Shown here: piece by piece, positions 18,464 to 27,061 of the stretch
Layout: each line of letters starts with the position of its first letter
Position numbering within the stretch: the stretch's first letter is position 1
From: Dyadobacter crusticola DSM 16708
GTDB lineage: Bacteria; Bacteroidota; Bacteroidia; Cytophagales; Spirosomataceae
Length of the DNA: 64,000 nt
Assembly: GCF_000701505.1 (NCBI RefSeq)
Contig: NZ_JNJB01000016.1
Location: 61,864-125,863 of the forward strand
Direction: 5' to 3'
Program-made: the position numbers and the translations under genes
The notes under the pieces: generated by a model
Seen by the model: the letters and a program-made list of their open reading frames with translations, nothing else
Databases searched by the model: none
What the model was told of the DNA's origin: nothing

Positions 18464-19234
18464 TTACTTCATCAGACTGATGTTAGTCATTCCGCCATCT
18501 GAAAGGATCTCGGTGCCGACGATGAAAGCTGAATCGTCAGAAGCCAAAAACACGGCTGCCTTCCCGATGTCCGACGGAAGTCCCTGCCTGCCGACTGGTA
18601 TGATGTCTATCCAGATTTGCTTTACTTGCTCCATTTGTTCTTCCGGCACCAGTTTACCAAACACAGGTGTGTCAATGGAGCCCGGCGAAAGTGCGTTGAC
18701 CCGGATGTTCCTGGAAAGCAGATCCAGCGACAAACCCTTGGCCAGCGAAATAATGGCCGCTTTCGCCGCACTGTAGATAGCCATTCCCGGCGCAGCCCGG
18801 TGCGCAGCGCTCGACCCGATCAGAATAACCGACGCGCCGTCATTCAGGTACGGCAGCGATTTTTGCACACTGAAATATGCACTTTTGAGATTCAGGTCCA
18901 TATAGCGATCGTACCCTTCCTCCGTAACATCGCTTATCGTCCCCATAGGGATCCCGTCCACAACGCCACCTGCATTGACAACAAGTATGTCAATGTTTCC
19001 AAATGTCTCAGCAGTCCGTTTGAAGATATTTTCCAGATCGTTCCCGCTGGTAACATCACCTTTGATACCGATGAAACCCGCGCCCAATGCTTCGACAGAG
19101 CTGTCGAGCGTTGACTGGTTCCTACCCGTGATCGCCCCTACTGCACCCTCACTTCTAAAAGCTTCGGCAATTCCATATCCAATTCCACTGTTTCCGCCTG
19201 TGATAACGGCGACTTTGTTTTTGAGCTTGTTCAT
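18464..19234 (-). CDS. SDR-family oxidoreductase
   Basis: 256 residues from ATG 19234; the open frame extends 32 codons further but those residues do not fit the family. Classical SDR features: VAVITGGNSGIGYGIAEAF, NAGG, catalytic Ser in VILIGSSAAHR, YSAAKAA (Tyr/Lys), and SPGSIDTPVF. Similar to 3-oxoacyl-ACP reductase/glucose 1-dehydrogenase-like enzymes. First gene of a two-SDR operon; promoter expected in 19235-19394, beside the GTAAC repeats of the divergent hxlR-type gene. Confidence 0.92.
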   Translation of the reverse strand: MNKLKNKVAVITGGNSGIGYGIAEAFRSEGAVGAITGRNQSTLDSSVEALGAGFIGIKGDVTSGNDLENIFKRTAETFGNIDILVVNAGGVVDGIPMGTISDVTEEGYDRYMDLNLKSAYFSVQKSLPYLNDGASVILIGSSAAHRAAPGMAIYSAAKAAIISLAKGLSLDLLSRNIRVNALSPGSIDTPVFGKLVPEEQMEQVKQIWIDIIPVGRQGLPSDIGKAAVFLASDDSAFIVGTEILSDGGMTNISLMK

Positions 19235-19394
19235 CTTTGTTAGATCAATCCGTTGAAAACTGTACGTAAATCCCGTCAATGCCGCCGGAAGCCGAGTTTT
19301 TCTCTTCCGCAATACCGGAAATTTCGCCAAACACGGAACATCGCGGCTTGATTAAGTTTACGGATGCAAAACTAGGAACTGACTGTTTACATTG

Positions 19395-19442
19395 GTAACT
19401 TTGTAACAAAAAGTAACAGTAACATCGAGGTAACAAAGTAAC
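19395..19442 (+). promoter_or_regulatory. Six GTAAC repeats in front of the HxlR regulator gene
   Basis: GTAAC occurs at 19395, 19403, 19413, 19419, 19430 and 19438, all on the plus strand. The outer pairs are GTAAC-TTT-GTAAC and GTAAC-AAA-GTAAC with equal 8-bp phase. The last copy ends 2 bp before the ATG. Likely operator of the HxlR regulator for itself and the divergent SDR operon. Confidence 0.6.
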
Positions 19443-19444
19443 CT

Positions 19445-19798
19445 ATGCAGTGTGAACCGCGTCAGAACGACAGGCATAAAAAGGAAATGATGGCAGTCCA
19501 GGATTCAATGGACGTGCTGAATGGAAAATGGAAGATTGCGATCCTATCGTCCATTTGTTACTACAACAAAAGGAGATTCTCGGACATTCTGAACGATGTG
19601 GAGGGGATTTCCAACAAAATGCTGAGCAAGGAATTGAAAGAGCTGGAACTGAACCAGCTGGTAAAACGGACTGTGCTGGATACGCAGCCAATAACAGTCC
19701 AGTACGAGCTTACTGATCATGGTTTAACCCTGAGAACCATCATCAATAACCTCACCGAATGGGGAATCGCCCACCGGAAGAGGATTATAGGCGAGTAA
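19445..19798 (+). CDS. HxlR-family transcriptional regulator
   Basis: 117 residues with the MarR-like winged helix of HxlR: DSMDVLNGKWKIAILSSI, RFSDILNDVEGISNKMLSKE, LKELELNQLVKRTV and YELTDHG. A Cys at residue 3 could be the redox/electrophile sensor seen in several HxlR proteins. The ATG at 19445 leaves almost no room for a ribosome site because the GTAAC repeats abut it; an alternative ATG at 19487 follows AAAAAGGAA but would remove the Cys. Divergent from the two SDR genes, which it probably represses or activates. Confidence 0.93.
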   Translation: MQCEPRQNDRHKKEMMAVQDSMDVLNGKWKIAILSSICYYNKRRFSDILNDVEGISNKMLSKELKELELNQLVKRTVLDTQPITVQYELTDHGLTLRTIINNLTEWGIAHRKRIIGE

Positions 19799-19820
19799 TA
19801 TTCATCAATGGCGCTGCTTC

Positions 19821-20759
19821 TTATTTTCTGCCAAAGAATTTCGCATTGGAAGTATTCTTCCTGATCAGATCGCTGACCACCTCCGCAGCTTCAATGGGTA
19901 AGTCCGATTCCAGGATAGACGCTCCGTCCTTGACGATGGACAAGTAGGCCGTTTTCCTTTCCTCGGCAGTTTTAAGCTTGTCGTAAGATGACGCTGCTGA
20001 GATCATGCACATCGTGCCTTTTTTGTTCAGCAGACTGTACAGCTCCTGGTTTTCTGTTTTTACATGCGGGCCGATATAGGCGATCAGCTGGGTAAATGGG
20101 ATGCCTGCTTTTTCGTACTCATCATACTCTTTTTTGTTTCTGATGAATGCGGAGAACATCCTGTCCTTATTGTCTTCCAGGTAGAACTTTGCTTCCGCGG
20201 CGCTGTGAACGGTCAGCATCACAAAAGCGTCTGCCTTGTGTTTGCGGATCAGATCAGCAGTCATTTTTAATGGAACATCCTTGTAATCAAGGTTCAAAAT
20301 CGTTTTCCCGCGCGCCCAGTCGATTACTTCGGATAAGGTAGGAATTGGATAGTCGGTGACATTACCTTCCGCATCTTTCAGCCTGAACTGCCTCAGTTCT
20401 TCGAAAGTATAGTCTTTCAAATTCCCTTTGCCGGTGGTAGTGCGGTCGAGGGTTGCGTCGTGCATCAGTACAATCACGCTGTCTTTGGTAAGTCTCGGAT
20501 CGATCTCAAAGATTGCGGGGGTATGTTTTAATGTATTTTCAAAAGTAGCAATCGAGTTTTCAGGAAAACCTTTCACCATTCCGCCCCGGTGCCCGGCTAT
20601 GATCGGCCTGTCGTTTCCGGTGTACCTGAAAAACGAATGCATTTCTTTGGCACTCCCGATTTTCAGCACGTGCAGCTTATCTTGTGCATGTACCGAAATG
20701 CAGCAGGCAAGCGTGAGCATACCTGCCGCGATTAAACTGTAAATAGATGGCTTTTTCAT
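19821..20759 (-). CDS. Glycerophosphodiester phosphodiesterase-family protein
   Basis: 312 residues with a signal peptide (cleaved near SVHAQDK). GDPD signatures: IIAGHRGG, FPENSIATF (catalytic Glu/Asn), FEIDPRLTKD (metal Glu/Asp), VLMHDATLDRTTTGKG (catalytic His). It should hydrolyse glycerophosphodiesters to glycerol-3-phosphate and alcohol in the periplasm. Convergent with the HxlR gene (22 bp gap). A 168-bp gap separates it from the next upstream gene on the same strand; I see no clear signal there. Confidence 0.93.
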   Translation of the reverse strand: MKKPSIYSLIAAGMLTLACCISVHAQDKLHVLKIGSAKEMHSFFRYTGNDRPIIAGHRGGMVKGFPENSIATFENTLKHTPAIFEIDPRLTKDSVIVLMHDATLDRTTTGKGNLKDYTFEELRQFRLKDAEGNVTDYPIPTLSEVIDWARGKTILNLDYKDVPLKMTADLIRKHKADAFVMLTVHSAAEAKFYLEDNKDRMFSAFIRNKKEYDEYEKAGIPFTQLIAYIGPHVKTENQELYSLLNKKGTMCMISAASSYDKLKTAEERKTAYLSIVKDGASILESDLPIEAAEVVSDLIRKNTSNAKFFGRK

Positions 20760-20927
20760 TTTTTGGATAACAGAGTATTAGTCAAATGCAGCGTAATGTT
20801 TTCATTGAACAATGAAGTTCGCCTGCAAATAACCACCAACTATCAGTTTTTAACAAACCCGACGCGATGGTTTCTGCTTTTTGATCACACCGGCCCGGCC
20901 AATGACCATTTAATCAGTCCTTGCAGA

Positions 20928-21587
20928 TCACACCGCAAAAGGACTAGTCACGGCGGTTTGACTGCTGTACAACTCCGGCAGAAAAAATTCAAAGTTGCCT
21001 ACTTCCTCCACATTATGCTTCATCCATGCAAATCCCATTTCCCTGGTAAAAATCCAGGGGCGGATCAACCTGTTAAAGAACAGTCTTCCGAACCAACCTT
21101 CGTCGCCAACGCTCATTAACGAACGATACGAGCAGTCGGTGTCCCCTACCGGCTCAAACCAATGTTCAAGGCTGAATATCTCGATACCTAAAATCCGCTT
21201 CACCAGGCGAATGCCAGTGTGGTCAAGCTTGGTTACGAGCTCTGCACTATCAATGGTCCAGTCGGGGTTTCTCCCGAAAGCCTCCACAATGCGGAAATAG
21301 CTGCCGACGCCGACGCTTCCATCTTTGCGACCGTTTCGGTGCAGTTCCCAGCGAATGTGATCACGCGGATGCCAGACCCTGTATTTTGTACAAACGCGTC
21401 CCTGGTAGGTCATTTCGCCGCCAATGTTCTTAAACCACCATTCGAGCATCTGCGGTGTAATGCCTTTCAAAGTCTCGTGCCCGATGCTGAGATAATAAAC
21501 GCCATTCGGGCTGGTGACGTACTCAGTTTCTGCTGATTTGACCGTTTTCATGTTCCAGCCAAAATCCAGCGGTTCTTCCAGTTTCAT
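20928..21587 (-). CDS. 2,4-diacetylphloroglucinol hydrolase (PhlG)-like protein
   Basis: 219 residues from ATG 21587 (a TTG 8 codons earlier is possible). The segments GVYYLSIGHETLKGITPQML, EWWFKNIGG, YRVWHPRDHIRWE and the C-terminal WMKHNVEEVGNFE resemble PhlG and its relatives, zinc enzymes that cleave C-C bonds in acylated phloroglucinols. The HxxxE near the C-terminus could bind the metal. No phloroglucinol synthesis genes are near, so the substrate may be another acyl-phenol or ketone. It lies 54 bp after an amidohydrolase gene on the same strand and probably shares its transcript. Confidence 0.65.
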   Translation of the reverse strand: MKLEEPLDFGWNMKTVKSAETEYVTSPNGVYYLSIGHETLKGITPQMLEWWFKNIGGEMTYQGRVCTKYRVWHPRDHIRWELHRNGRKDGSVGVGSYFRIVEAFGRNPDWTIDSAELVTKLDHTGIRLVKRILGIEIFSLEHWFEPVGDTDCSYRSLMSVGDEGWFGRLFFNRLIRPWIFTREMGFAWMKHNVEEVGNFEFFLPELYSSQTAVTSPFAV

Positions 21588-21641
21588 GTCGGTAAGTCTG
21601 TTTGTAAGCAAAACGCCAGTGTATATACGCCAATGCGCCCG

Positions 21642-22952
21642 CTAATGCCTGATAGTCCTCGCAACAATCGCTCGAACTCTGTTTTCCAGCTCTTCGAGAT
21701 CGTGCAGCAGCCACTGGCCCTCATGCTTGGCCAGCTGTCCATTCAGCACAATGGAATCCGGGTGCTCATCAGACAAATAATAAAATGCAGGATTGGACAT
21801 AAATGCTTCGTTCCCGAGTTGGTCGGATTTGAAAAGCGAAAAGCAAGCGCTTTTCCCTACTTCAATGCGCACGGAAGTGTTAAACCCGCTGTACGAATTG
21901 GCACTCTCCATGGAGTCGAAGAAGAAGTCGTTTGCCTTGTAAGGTATCGTCATCGGGAATTCCATTTCGTCAATCAGTCTGCCGTTTACAATTGAACGAT
22001 AGTTTTGGAGCAAAAGCCGCTGCTGGAAGATCAGACTGTCGGTAGACGCCGTCGGGATATCAATGCCAACCGACCATTTCGACGCTGGAAAATCCAGGAT
22101 AAATCTGGCCGCAGGATCTCCCAGTCCCATTTGCATTTCGGCCTCAGGCGTAATGGTCACCAAAGATCCAGCCTGTGCGATCATCTCAAATTCGTCTTTC
22201 GAAAGCGTGCAGCAGTGTACCAGGTTCAGTTTTTCGTTTAAAAGCCCGTGCGCTTCCAGCTGCATTACCGGCTTGCAGATCTTGCCGAGGATTGAGCTTC
22301 CAATATGCATGGACGCGGGAATACCCAGCGACCCCGCCAGCTCGATGTCCGAACGGTTGACCTCAATGGATGCAAATTCCGGCCCCCGGATGCCCATGCC
22401 GAGCTTTACCTGCGGGGAATAGCTGGTGTATTTCGCGGCGAGCCGCTCAATGTCGCGGTCGTGCGGACAGGTACTATGGTTCCAGTATTTGTCGCGCTGG
22501 GTAGCTGGCGTGGAGTGAAAAAATAGTACGTTCAATCCCGAATCGGCAGCAGCTTGCAGCGCCGCGTCGGCATGCTCGGGAGAGTTCATGATATGCGACC
22601 AGTCGAAAACCTGGCTGATACCTGCCTGGGCACACTGAATATGACCGTACAAATTGAGGTAATACAATTCCTGTGCTGTGATCCGCGCACCGATACCACC
22701 GACGACCTTTTCCAGATATTCCATCAGCATCATATCAGAGGCTAATCCCTTGAATGGCGCCTGCCAGACGTGGCGATGCGCATCTACCAGCCCCGGCACG
22801 GCGATCATACCCGTGCCGTCGATCATATTATTACCGCTCAGAGTGCCGGTGTGTTCAGTGATTTCCTGAACAATGCCCTCGTTGGAAATAAGAATGTCGG
22901 AGGTGCTTGTAAGCGGGCCTCCATTGAAAATGTGAATGTTCCTGATGATCAT
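21642..22952 (-). CDS. Amidohydrolase-family protein (deaminase-like)
   Basis: 436 residues from ATG 22952; the extra 18 upstream codons are not family-like. Metal-dependent hydrolase motifs: DAHRHVW (HxH at residues 59/61), ASMHIGSS, NLVHCCTLS and SVGIDIPTAS (terminal Asp, replacing the usual GTD). The closest general group is cytosine/guanine deaminase and ATZ/TRZ-type hydrolases, which remove amino or halogen groups from heterocycles. First gene of a likely operon with the PhlG-like hydrolase. Cytoplasmic (no signal). Substrate not predictable. Confidence 0.87.
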   Translation of the reverse strand: MIIRNIHIFNGGPLTSTSDILISNEGIVQEITEHTGTLSGNNMIDGTGMIAVPGLVDAHRHVWQAPFKGLASDMMLMEYLEKVVGGIGARITAQELYYLNLYGHIQCAQAGISQVFDWSHIMNSPEHADAALQAAADSGLNVLFFHSTPATQRDKYWNHSTCPHDRDIERLAAKYTSYSPQVKLGMGIRGPEFASIEVNRSDIELAGSLGIPASMHIGSSILGKICKPVMQLEAHGLLNEKLNLVHCCTLSKDEFEMIAQAGSLVTITPEAEMQMGLGDPAARFILDFPASKWSVGIDIPTASTDSLIFQQRLLLQNYRSIVNGRLIDEMEFPMTIPYKANDFFFDSMESANSYSGFNTSVRIEVGKSACFSLFKSDQLGNEAFMSNPAFYYLSDEHPDSIVLNGQLAKHEGQWLLHDLEELENRVRAIVARTIRH

Positions 22953-23156
22953 AGATATTGTTTTTTGGGCAAAAATCCGCTGCGGGACCTGCGCGGCCAA
23001 TCGCATTCCGACTGATTGCTATTTAACTGCCCTCAACTGGAATAAACCGCGATGAATTTGGGGTAGGTGTCCCGGCTGTGACATGCAACCCGGATTTGAG
23101 CAAATAAGACACTCCTGCTCCACGGCTAACAACCGGTCCTGGAATATGCCAGCTCG

Positions 23157-23670
23157 TTGATGGAATATCCCATTCCGTCCGAATATGTTCTTCCTGGATG
23201 TAAGCCGACTGCAAATTTGTCTTTAAACAAAATAAACGGTATCTTACTTATCACTCGCACTTACAGCTACGCCGGCGACAGGATCACGCAGATCCACCAG
23301 ACGAACAATCGTAAAAAACTGGAAATGCAGTTCCGTTTCTACTACAACCAGAACGGAAATCTGACTGAAAAACGCGAGTATGTCAAAAACCAGCTTTTTT
23401 GATACTTATTCCGGCATGAAACTCGCGAACTACGACAACAAGCGGAATGTAGAAAACCTCTGGACAATCTATCCGTTTTTGCAGGGATATCAATTTTCAA
23501 AAAACAATCCCGGCTCGATCCGGTTTTATCGATTCGACGGAAATGTAGAGAAAGAAGTGCCTGGCCGCAAGACAATCCGCTACGAATACCTGGCAAACGG
23601 GTGCCCCGCCAGACGGACAGAACAGAGCGATAATGGAAGCCTCTTAACAACTTACAACTACACAGATTAA
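23157..23670 (+). pseudogene. Frameshifted YD-repeat-like hypothetical protein
   Basis: Two overlapping frames make one protein: residues to ...KREYVKNQLF in the first frame, then FDTYSGMKLANYDNKRN... in the next. They join if the run of six T at 23395-23400 had five. The composite (TRTYSYAGDRITQI, YYNQNGNLTEKREY, IRYEYLANG) resembles Bacteroidota lipoproteins with tyrosine-rich YD-like beta hairpins. The N-terminus has no proper signal peptide, so the 5' end is also degraded. Either a real pseudogene or a homopolymer sequencing error plus a missed start. Confidence 0.6.
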
Positions 23671-23852
23671 CAACAGAGAAGGTGAAACTTGATCCAGAAC
23701 AGCCTGTCCGCTGGAATCCCAATTCATTCACATCTTTACCCAAGTCATCGACAAGTCTTTTTACATTATATGAAAAGATGGCATCTTTATAGCGGGAGAT
23801 AAAAGCGGGTTTTGGCATAAATTGATTAAAGCAGTCTGTTGAGAGAACGTAA

Positions 23853-24881
23853 ATGATGAAGTTGCCGAAATACATTACAAGCGAATATCCGCTGATGCTG
23901 GGCATCCTGGTCCCCTATTCGCTGCTGCTGAACTTCCTCATTTTCTCAAAAGCCCTTTTTTCGAATGCAACGTTGTTTGTGGCAACCGCCCTGATCACCT
24001 TAACCGTGAAGGTAATTGCCTGGCAGCTGCACACATGGATCGCGATGGTTATGGCGAAACGATATCACAAGGATAGCCAGACCATGCACCGGATCGGTAT
24101 CTCGCTGGTGCTGTTCCTGCCGCTGACTGCGCTGGTAAACACATTCATTTTCTGGATGTATCATCAGGCAGGTCTCTACCAGTTTGACCTGATAAACTTC
24201 GGCATTGCATTGCTTTCAGGAATCGGCCTGAACCTGCTTGCGACATTTTTGCATGAAGGTGTAGCCAATTTCGAGAAATGGAAACTGGCATTGACTGAAA
24301 CCGAGCAGTTGAAAACGGAATATGCCAAAAGCAGGCTCGAAGGATTGAGAACGCAGGTCAACCCCCATTTTTTGTTCAATAGTATCAATACACTTTCCAG
24401 CCTGATCAGCGAGGACCCCGAGAAGGCGGAAGTGTTCCTGGACGAAATGTGCAAAGTTTACAGGTATCTGCTCAACAGCGACAGGGGCGAATTTGTGAGC
24501 CTGCAAAAGGAACTGCAGTTTATTAAATCCTGGTCCTACATCCTCAAAGTAAGATATGGTTCCGCAATCCGGTTTGACCTGGAAGTGGCAGACAGTTCAC
24601 TGCAAAAGCGCATTCCGCCGCTCACGTTGCAACTGTTGATCGAGCACATTATCAGTCGGAATATGATCAGCAAATCGCAGCCTTTGCAGATACGCATTGC
24701 CACCTCTGCTGATAACTGGCTGGAACTTTACCATACCAATGCGTTGAAGATTGATGCGCAGGAGGAGGACGATCACACCAATATGCATAGCGTGCTCAAC
24801 AAGTTCCGGCTGCTTGATCTGGCCCCGGTGCGCATTACCAGGCAGCAGGAGTTTCAGCTGATAGAAATACCGCTGACCTGA
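23853..24881 (+). CDS. LytS-type sensor kinase homologue, probable pseudokinase
   Basis: 342 residues. Four transmembrane helices within residues 12-135, then the His_kinase (LytS) domain with QVNPHFLFNSINTLSSL (His172 conserved). The ATP-binding part is degenerate: the N-box, VENAVKHN in the next gene, reads IEHIISRN here (263-270; catalytic Asn lost), and the GxGL glycine box is replaced by TNMHSVLN. It therefore may not bind ATP and could act as a phospho-acceptor or regulatory partner of the downstream kinase. The 110-bp gap to the next gene and identical direction suggest an operon with the second kinase and the LytTR regulator. Confidence 0.85.
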   Translation: MMKLPKYITSEYPLMLGILVPYSLLLNFLIFSKALFSNATLFVATALITLTVKVIAWQLHTWIAMVMAKRYHKDSQTMHRIGISLVLFLPLTALVNTFIFWMYHQAGLYQFDLINFGIALLSGIGLNLLATFLHEGVANFEKWKLALTETEQLKTEYAKSRLEGLRTQVNPHFLFNSINTLSSLISEDPEKAEVFLDEMCKVYRYLLNSDRGEFVSLQKELQFIKSWSYILKVRYGSAIRFDLEVADSSLQKRIPPLTLQLLIEHIISRNMISKSQPLQIRIATSADNWLELYHTNALKIDAQEEDDHTNMHSVLNKFRLLDLAPVRITRQQEFQLIEIPLT

Positions 24882-24991
24882 TTTGTTAACTATTATACCC
24901 ATTCCATTATTTTAATGTGCCAATTCATCTGATAGCATTTGTTTGTAGCAAGACCGAAATTGAAATTTGCAAAACCGAAAGCAACCCCGAA

Positions 24992-26053
24992 ATGAACCGT
25001 TACAAACCTTCCACCCTTGAATGGCTGACATTGTTTGTAATGTTCCCTGTCCTGATCACCACCGCGGGCTATCAGCTGTTTGGCAGGCGGTACTTTGACG
25101 ACGCCGAGGTATATCTCGTCACAACGCTGATTATCGGTACCGTGTCGGTTTCGTTCTGGTACATTCACTTCGGACTGATCCGCAGGCTTTCAGTGATCTT
25201 TGTAACATTGCCCGAGATGTGGAAACGGGTAGTTGCTCTGATACTTCTGGATATCTGGGTGGTCAAGATCAATATGGCCGTGATATTTTACGGGTTCGAC
25301 TGGCTTCATATTTTCGGGTACTCGTTTGTACAGGACGATTTTATGTTCAGCTCAATCATCGGGATCATTGTTACCGTGATCGGGATTACTATATGCGAGG
25401 CGGAGTATATTTTTCGTAAATGGAAGGAAAGTCTGGCTTTAAAAGAACGCGCTGAAATGCAGTTTCATGAACAGGAATTTGAAAACCTGATCAGGCAGAT
25501 CAACCCGCATTTTCTATTCAATAACCTGAATGCATTGTCGTCGCTGATCACAAGCAACCCAGCTAAGGCCGAGTACTTTCTGGATGAGCTCAGCAAGGTT
25601 TACCGGTATCTGATGCGCAATAACCAGGAGGCACTGTCCACGCTGGGCAGCGAGGTACTCTTCATCCGGTCGTACATGGCGCTACTTCAAATCAGGTACC
25701 AGGACGCGGTGTTCTTACAGGTGGATGGCGTAAGCGAATTTGAAGACCGGCTGCTGCCCTCTTTATCCCTGCAGCTGCTGGTCGAAAATGCGGTGAAGCA
25801 CAATGTGGCCCGCAGAAATCAGCCGCTTACGATCAGCATTTCAGTTGATGAGCAGCAAAGGCTCGTTGTTGAGAATAATATACAGAAGAAATCAGGGAGT
25901 GTCTCTTCCAATGGCGTGGGGTTATCCAACATTTCTGTTAAATACAAACTGCTCAACCAGCCCGAAGCTGTCATAGAAAAAGACGAACATCACTTTCGGG
26001 TGCGGCTTGCCTTGCTGGAAAAGCCACATCTCACAGCACATAGTTATCCATAA
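24992..26053 (+). CDS. LytS-type sensor histidine kinase
   Basis: 353 residues from ATG 24992 (a GTG at 24917 also is in frame). Four transmembrane helices (within 10-135), then QINPHFLFNNLNALSSL with phospho-acceptor His173, and an intact ATPase domain: LQLLVENAVKHNVA and SNGVGLSNISVKYKLL. Membrane-bound sensor expected to phosphorylate the LytTR regulator whose gene begins 42 bp downstream. It is a paralogue of the preceding, apparently ATP-site-deficient gene, sharing the order of domains and the KAExFLDExxKVYRYL segment. Confidence 0.93.
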   Translation: MNRYKPSTLEWLTLFVMFPVLITTAGYQLFGRRYFDDAEVYLVTTLIIGTVSVSFWYIHFGLIRRLSVIFVTLPEMWKRVVALILLDIWVVKINMAVIFYGFDWLHIFGYSFVQDDFMFSSIIGIIVTVIGITICEAEYIFRKWKESLALKERAEMQFHEQEFENLIRQINPHFLFNNLNALSSLITSNPAKAEYFLDELSKVYRYLMRNNQEALSTLGSEVLFIRSYMALLQIRYQDAVFLQVDGVSEFEDRLLPSLSLQLLVENAVKHNVARRNQPLTISISVDEQQRLVVENNIQKKSGSVSSNGVGLSNISVKYKLLNQPEAVIEKDEHHFRVRLALLEKPHLTAHSYP

Positions 26054-26095
26054 TTGCATGACCGGTCTGAATTGCAAACAAAATCTAAACACCAC

Positions 26096-26881
26096 ATGAA
26101 AGTTCTTATCATTGAAGATGAAGATCTGGCAGTTGCCAAATTAAAGCGTTCACTTCGGAGCATTGAAAAAGACATTGACATAGTCGGCATTACCGACAGT
26201 ATCGAATCTTCCGTCGCCTGGCTCAGCAGCAATCCGGCACCGGACATTATCCTGGCGGACATTGAGCTGGTGGACGGTCAGAGCTTTGAGATATTCAACC
26301 GCGTGCAGGTGACCAGCACTGTCATTTTCACAACCTCCTACGATGAGTACGCCCTGAAAGCATTTAAGGTAAACAGCGTCGATTACCTGTTGAAGCCGGT
26401 GCAAAAAGAGGAGCTGGAAAACGCATTGAACAAATTTTCCAGCTGGATCGACAAACCGAAAACGGCCGAGGCAGCGGAGCCGGTGGTCGTGAATGTCGAA
26501 AACCTGGCCTTACAACTGCATCAGCGGCTCAACACGCAGAATTATAGAAAGCGTTTTCTGGTAAAAAGTATCCAGAAGCTCGTGTCCGTGAACGTGGAGG
26601 ATATTGCTTACTTCTATTCTGACGAGAAGCTCAACTTTTTTCGGACGTATAGTAATAAACGGTACGTGGTAGACTATACCATGGACGAGCTGGAAACGAT
26701 GCTCAAACCCGAGGATTTCTACCGCATCAGCCGCTCGTTTTTCGTTGCGCCCGAATCGTTGGAGCAGATCAGCGATTATTTCGGACACCGTTTGGTGTTA
26801 AAACTGCGTCCCGACCACGAAAAAGAGGTGATCGTAAGCCGCGAAAAAGTGACTGAATTCAAGAATTGGCTGGGCAAATAA
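26096..26881 (+). CDS. LytTR-family response regulator
   Basis: 261 residues from ATG 26096. Receiver domain with acidic pocket IIEDED (residues 6-10), phospho-acceptor Asp55 in ILADIEL, and Lys100 in DYLLKPV. The LytTR DNA-binding domain follows at about 145-260 (KRFLVKSIQKLVSVNVEDIAYF ... YRISRSFFVAP ... SREKVTEFKNWLG, shown in parts). Cytoplasmic partner of the two upstream LytS-type proteins. LytTR regulators bind paired direct repeats; no such repeats were recognised inside this window. Confidence 0.95.
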   Translation: MKVLIIEDEDLAVAKLKRSLRSIEKDIDIVGITDSIESSVAWLSSNPAPDIILADIELVDGQSFEIFNRVQVTSTVIFTTSYDEYALKAFKVNSVDYLLKPVQKEELENALNKFSSWIDKPKTAEAAEPVVVNVENLALQLHQRLNTQNYRKRFLVKSIQKLVSVNVEDIAYFYSDEKLNFFRTYSNKRYVVDYTMDELETMLKPEDFYRISRSFFVAPESLEQISDYFGHRLVLKLRPDHEKEVIVSREKVTEFKNWLGK

Positions 26882-27061
26882 CCTTCATCGGCGATTTCCC
26901 CAATTCGTCAGCAAGTATGCCCGTCCCGTCGGTTTGCGGTTGCCGCATTGCACGCTAAGCCGCAATTTTGTCTGGAAACAAGGGAGTTGAGGGTGCTGAC
27001 ACAATCCGAGCGTGCCGCCCCCAGCAACCATCATATCTTGATTTTTACCAAAACAAAAAAA

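Noticed and set aside
23023..23214. Minus-strand frame of 63 codons with protein-like ending
   Set aside because: Has no recognisable family and overlaps the plus-strand frameshifted gene; might be a remnant but cannot be supported.
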